From assembly GCF_003945325.1 (NCBI RefSeq), contig NZ_AP019307.1, forward strand, positions 1,984,001 through 2,048,000: DNA of 64,000 nucleotides. Reading direction: 5' to 3'. The DNA comes from Nocardioides baekrokdamisoli. GTDB taxonomy: Bacteria; Actinomycetota; Actinomycetes; Propionibacteriales; Nocardioidaceae. The first letter of the stretch is position 1, and the number at the start of each line of letters is the position of its first letter. The notes beneath the pieces are model-generated. The model was given only the letters and a program-made list of their open reading frames with translations, searched no databases and was not told where the DNA came from. This document shows positions 63,060-64,000 of this stretch, one piece after another. The position numbers and the translations under genes are program-made.

Positions 63060-63607
63060 AGCGGCGCAGCTGCTCGGGAGGTTGCAGAGATGACATCGGT
63101 AGCCCGTTGGGTGGAAGTGCGTGCGCTCCAGACCAAACCGACAGCCGCTCCGAACCCAAGTACAACAAGACCGATCGGACCGCCGAGGATGAATACGCAG
63201 GTCAGCATCGCCAGCGTCAACGCCGGGTACAGAACCTGCTGCCACCAGACGATGCGAACCGTGCCGACGATCGAGGAGCCACCCGCACCGTTCGCAACTA
63301 CTGTGCCGACAAGCTCGGGTCGATAGCCGCGCTGGAACGCGCTCACTCGCAGAGGCGCCTGCAGGTGGAAGGCCATTCCCGAAACTGATCCCTGCAGCGG
63401 CTTCACCGGTTCGGTGTCGGGCATGTACCCCTCGAAGGGGCCGGCGAGCGGGCGGCCGACGCTTTGGTGCAACCGTTCCGAGAGTTCGTTCGGGCCGAAA
63501 GGAGACTCGATTCGGACCTCGCGACCTCGCCCCCAAATTTCAGCGAAACGGACCCGATCATCGACCACGACCGAAGTCTGGCACCGGCGCTCTGGAACCG
63601 CACCCAC
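63053..63607 (-). CDS. two-helix membrane protein of the cassette array
   Basis: This 184-residue protein has a soluble N-terminal part (RVRFAEIWGRGREVRIESPFGPNELSERL) that looks like a small ligand domain. Two C-terminal helices follow (VLYPALTLAMLTCVFILGG; IGLVVLGFGAAVGLVW). The family is unknown. GAATGT lies 6 nt before the GTG. Confidence 0.65.
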   Translation of the reverse strand: MGAVPERRCQTSVVVDDRVRFAEIWGRGREVRIESPFGPNELSERLHQSVGRPLAGPFEGYMPDTEPVKPLQGSVSGMAFHLQAPLRVSAFQRGYRPELVGTVVANGAGGSSIVGTVRIVWWQQVLYPALTLAMLTCVFILGGPIGLVVLGFGAAVGLVWSARTSTQRATDVISATSRAAAPLP

Positions 63608-63626
63608 ATCGGAACATTCGCGCCAT

Positions 63627-63644
63627 CGGCGGCAGAAGAGTGCG
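63627..63644 (+). repeat. cassette-associated element, copy g
   Basis: CGGCGGCAGAAGAGTGCG lies between the start of the membrane-protein gene and a plus-strand gene, so here no minus-strand gene precedes it. ATTCGC and GCGAAT flank it as an inverted repeat. Confidence 0.72.
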
Positions 63645-63664
63645 AATCACAGGATGATGTTCGG

Positions 63665-64000
63665 GTGGACCCGGAGTCGCATGCTGCCAGTCAGTTCACA
63701 ACCATCGTTGTCGAGTTGGTTCCCCATCGGTCACAAGCAACGGTCGCGACGCTCGGTGTTCTGGCATTCCTCATCAAGGCGACCAGTTGGACGGTGTTCG
63801 TGCCCAAGCAGCGGTTTGTGGTTCGAGTACTCCGGCGTGCGGATGGGAAGGAGCTTGTCCGTTACGACTACGTCCACATGAGCGATGCACGATTTCACGC
63901 CTCATCCCTCATGGGGCGAATGTCGTCATGGGATGTCAGCGATCTGTGCGCCCAGCTCGGGCCTTTGCGGTCGACGTTATGGCGGACTGACCGGCCGCGA
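63665..64000 (+). CDS. hypothetical protein, 3' end beyond the window
   Basis: The frame is open for 112 codons to the window edge with sensible composition: VDPESHAASQFTTIVVELVPH, then WTVFVPKQRFVVRVLRRADGKELVRYDYVHMSDARFHASSLMGRMS. The family is not recognised. CAGGAT lies 9 nt before the GTG. It is the only plus-strand gene directly after a copy of the cassette element. Confidence 0.6.
   Translation, partial: MDPESHAASQFTTIVVELVPHRSQATVATLGVLAFLIKATSWTVFVPKQRFVVRVLRRADGKELVRYDYVHMSDARFHASSLMGRMSSWDVSDLCAQLGPLRSTLWRTDRPR

Noticed and set aside
57703-63644. Array read as a CRISPR
   Set aside because: Spacing is 230-1500 bp and holds genes, repeats are only 17-18 bp, and no cas genes are present.
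57703-63644. Cassette elements called classical attC sites
   Set aside because: RYYYAAC and GTTRRRY boxes do not recur; only copy f has a near GTTAGAG. I kept the weaker term cassette-associated element.

Overview
The window is high-GC DNA from an actinobacterium. Coding regions are dense, GTG starts are common, genes often overlap by ATGA or GTGA, and WhiB, Crp, Ssd/Tad and leaderless promoters are present. Gene order and the frequent cgtacgc word suggest Propionibacteriales, probably near Nocardioidaceae; this placement is inference, since there is no 16S rRNA in the window.

Left part (1-17.8 kb): tail of an unidentified locus, tRNA-Ser, a secreted septum-formation-like protein and the SRP RNA. 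These are followed by a Na+/H+ antiporter, a DUF2252 protein and the replication/repair run dnaX-ybaB-recR. Next come lysC-asd, with an internal start for a separate aspartokinase beta subunit, and a complete four-gene sulfate ABC importer. A GT61 glycosyltransferase, tRNA-Pro and a divergent metallophosphoesterase/yqeY pair close this part.

17.8-19.5 kb: a tiny secreted peptide gene whose product ends in two copies of SLLGPHL. It is preceded by a perfect 19-bp palindrome and faces an HTH-TPR regulator gene tail to tail. This looks like an undescribed peptide-signalling (RRNPP-like) pair.

19.5-56.1 kb: conserved actinobacterial core resembling the M. tuberculosis ponA2-whiB4-(two ArsA-type ATPases)-RidA-MBL-crp-nth-TlpA-Nudix-marP-holin-acs block. 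It continues with the ssd/Tad pilus operon, a DEAD-box helicase, topA, tmk, holB and a secreted peptidase. Many genes start 6-8 nt after a TANNNT -10 box, so they are probably transcribed as leaderless mRNAs. Two large stem-loop repeats sit directly on stop codons after recR and topA.

56.1-64 kb: downstream of tRNA-Thr the character changes to an accessory island. It has an HTH/nucleotidyltransferase toxin-antitoxin-like pair, then a row of small unknown genes, mostly on the minus strand and most with their own leaderless promoter. A conserved 17-18 bp element in one fixed orientation (consensus CGCGGCAGAWSAGNGCG, seven intact copies) lies at or near the gene 3' ends. An eighth copy is split by an IS110-family element. 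In the left end of that IS a bridge RNA can be drawn: its target loop carries guide-like matches to both flanks of the insertion and its donor loop carries matches to both IS ends. Together this suggests an integron-like cassette array in an actinobacterium, with a bridge-RNA IS aimed at the cassette element. No integrase lies within the window.
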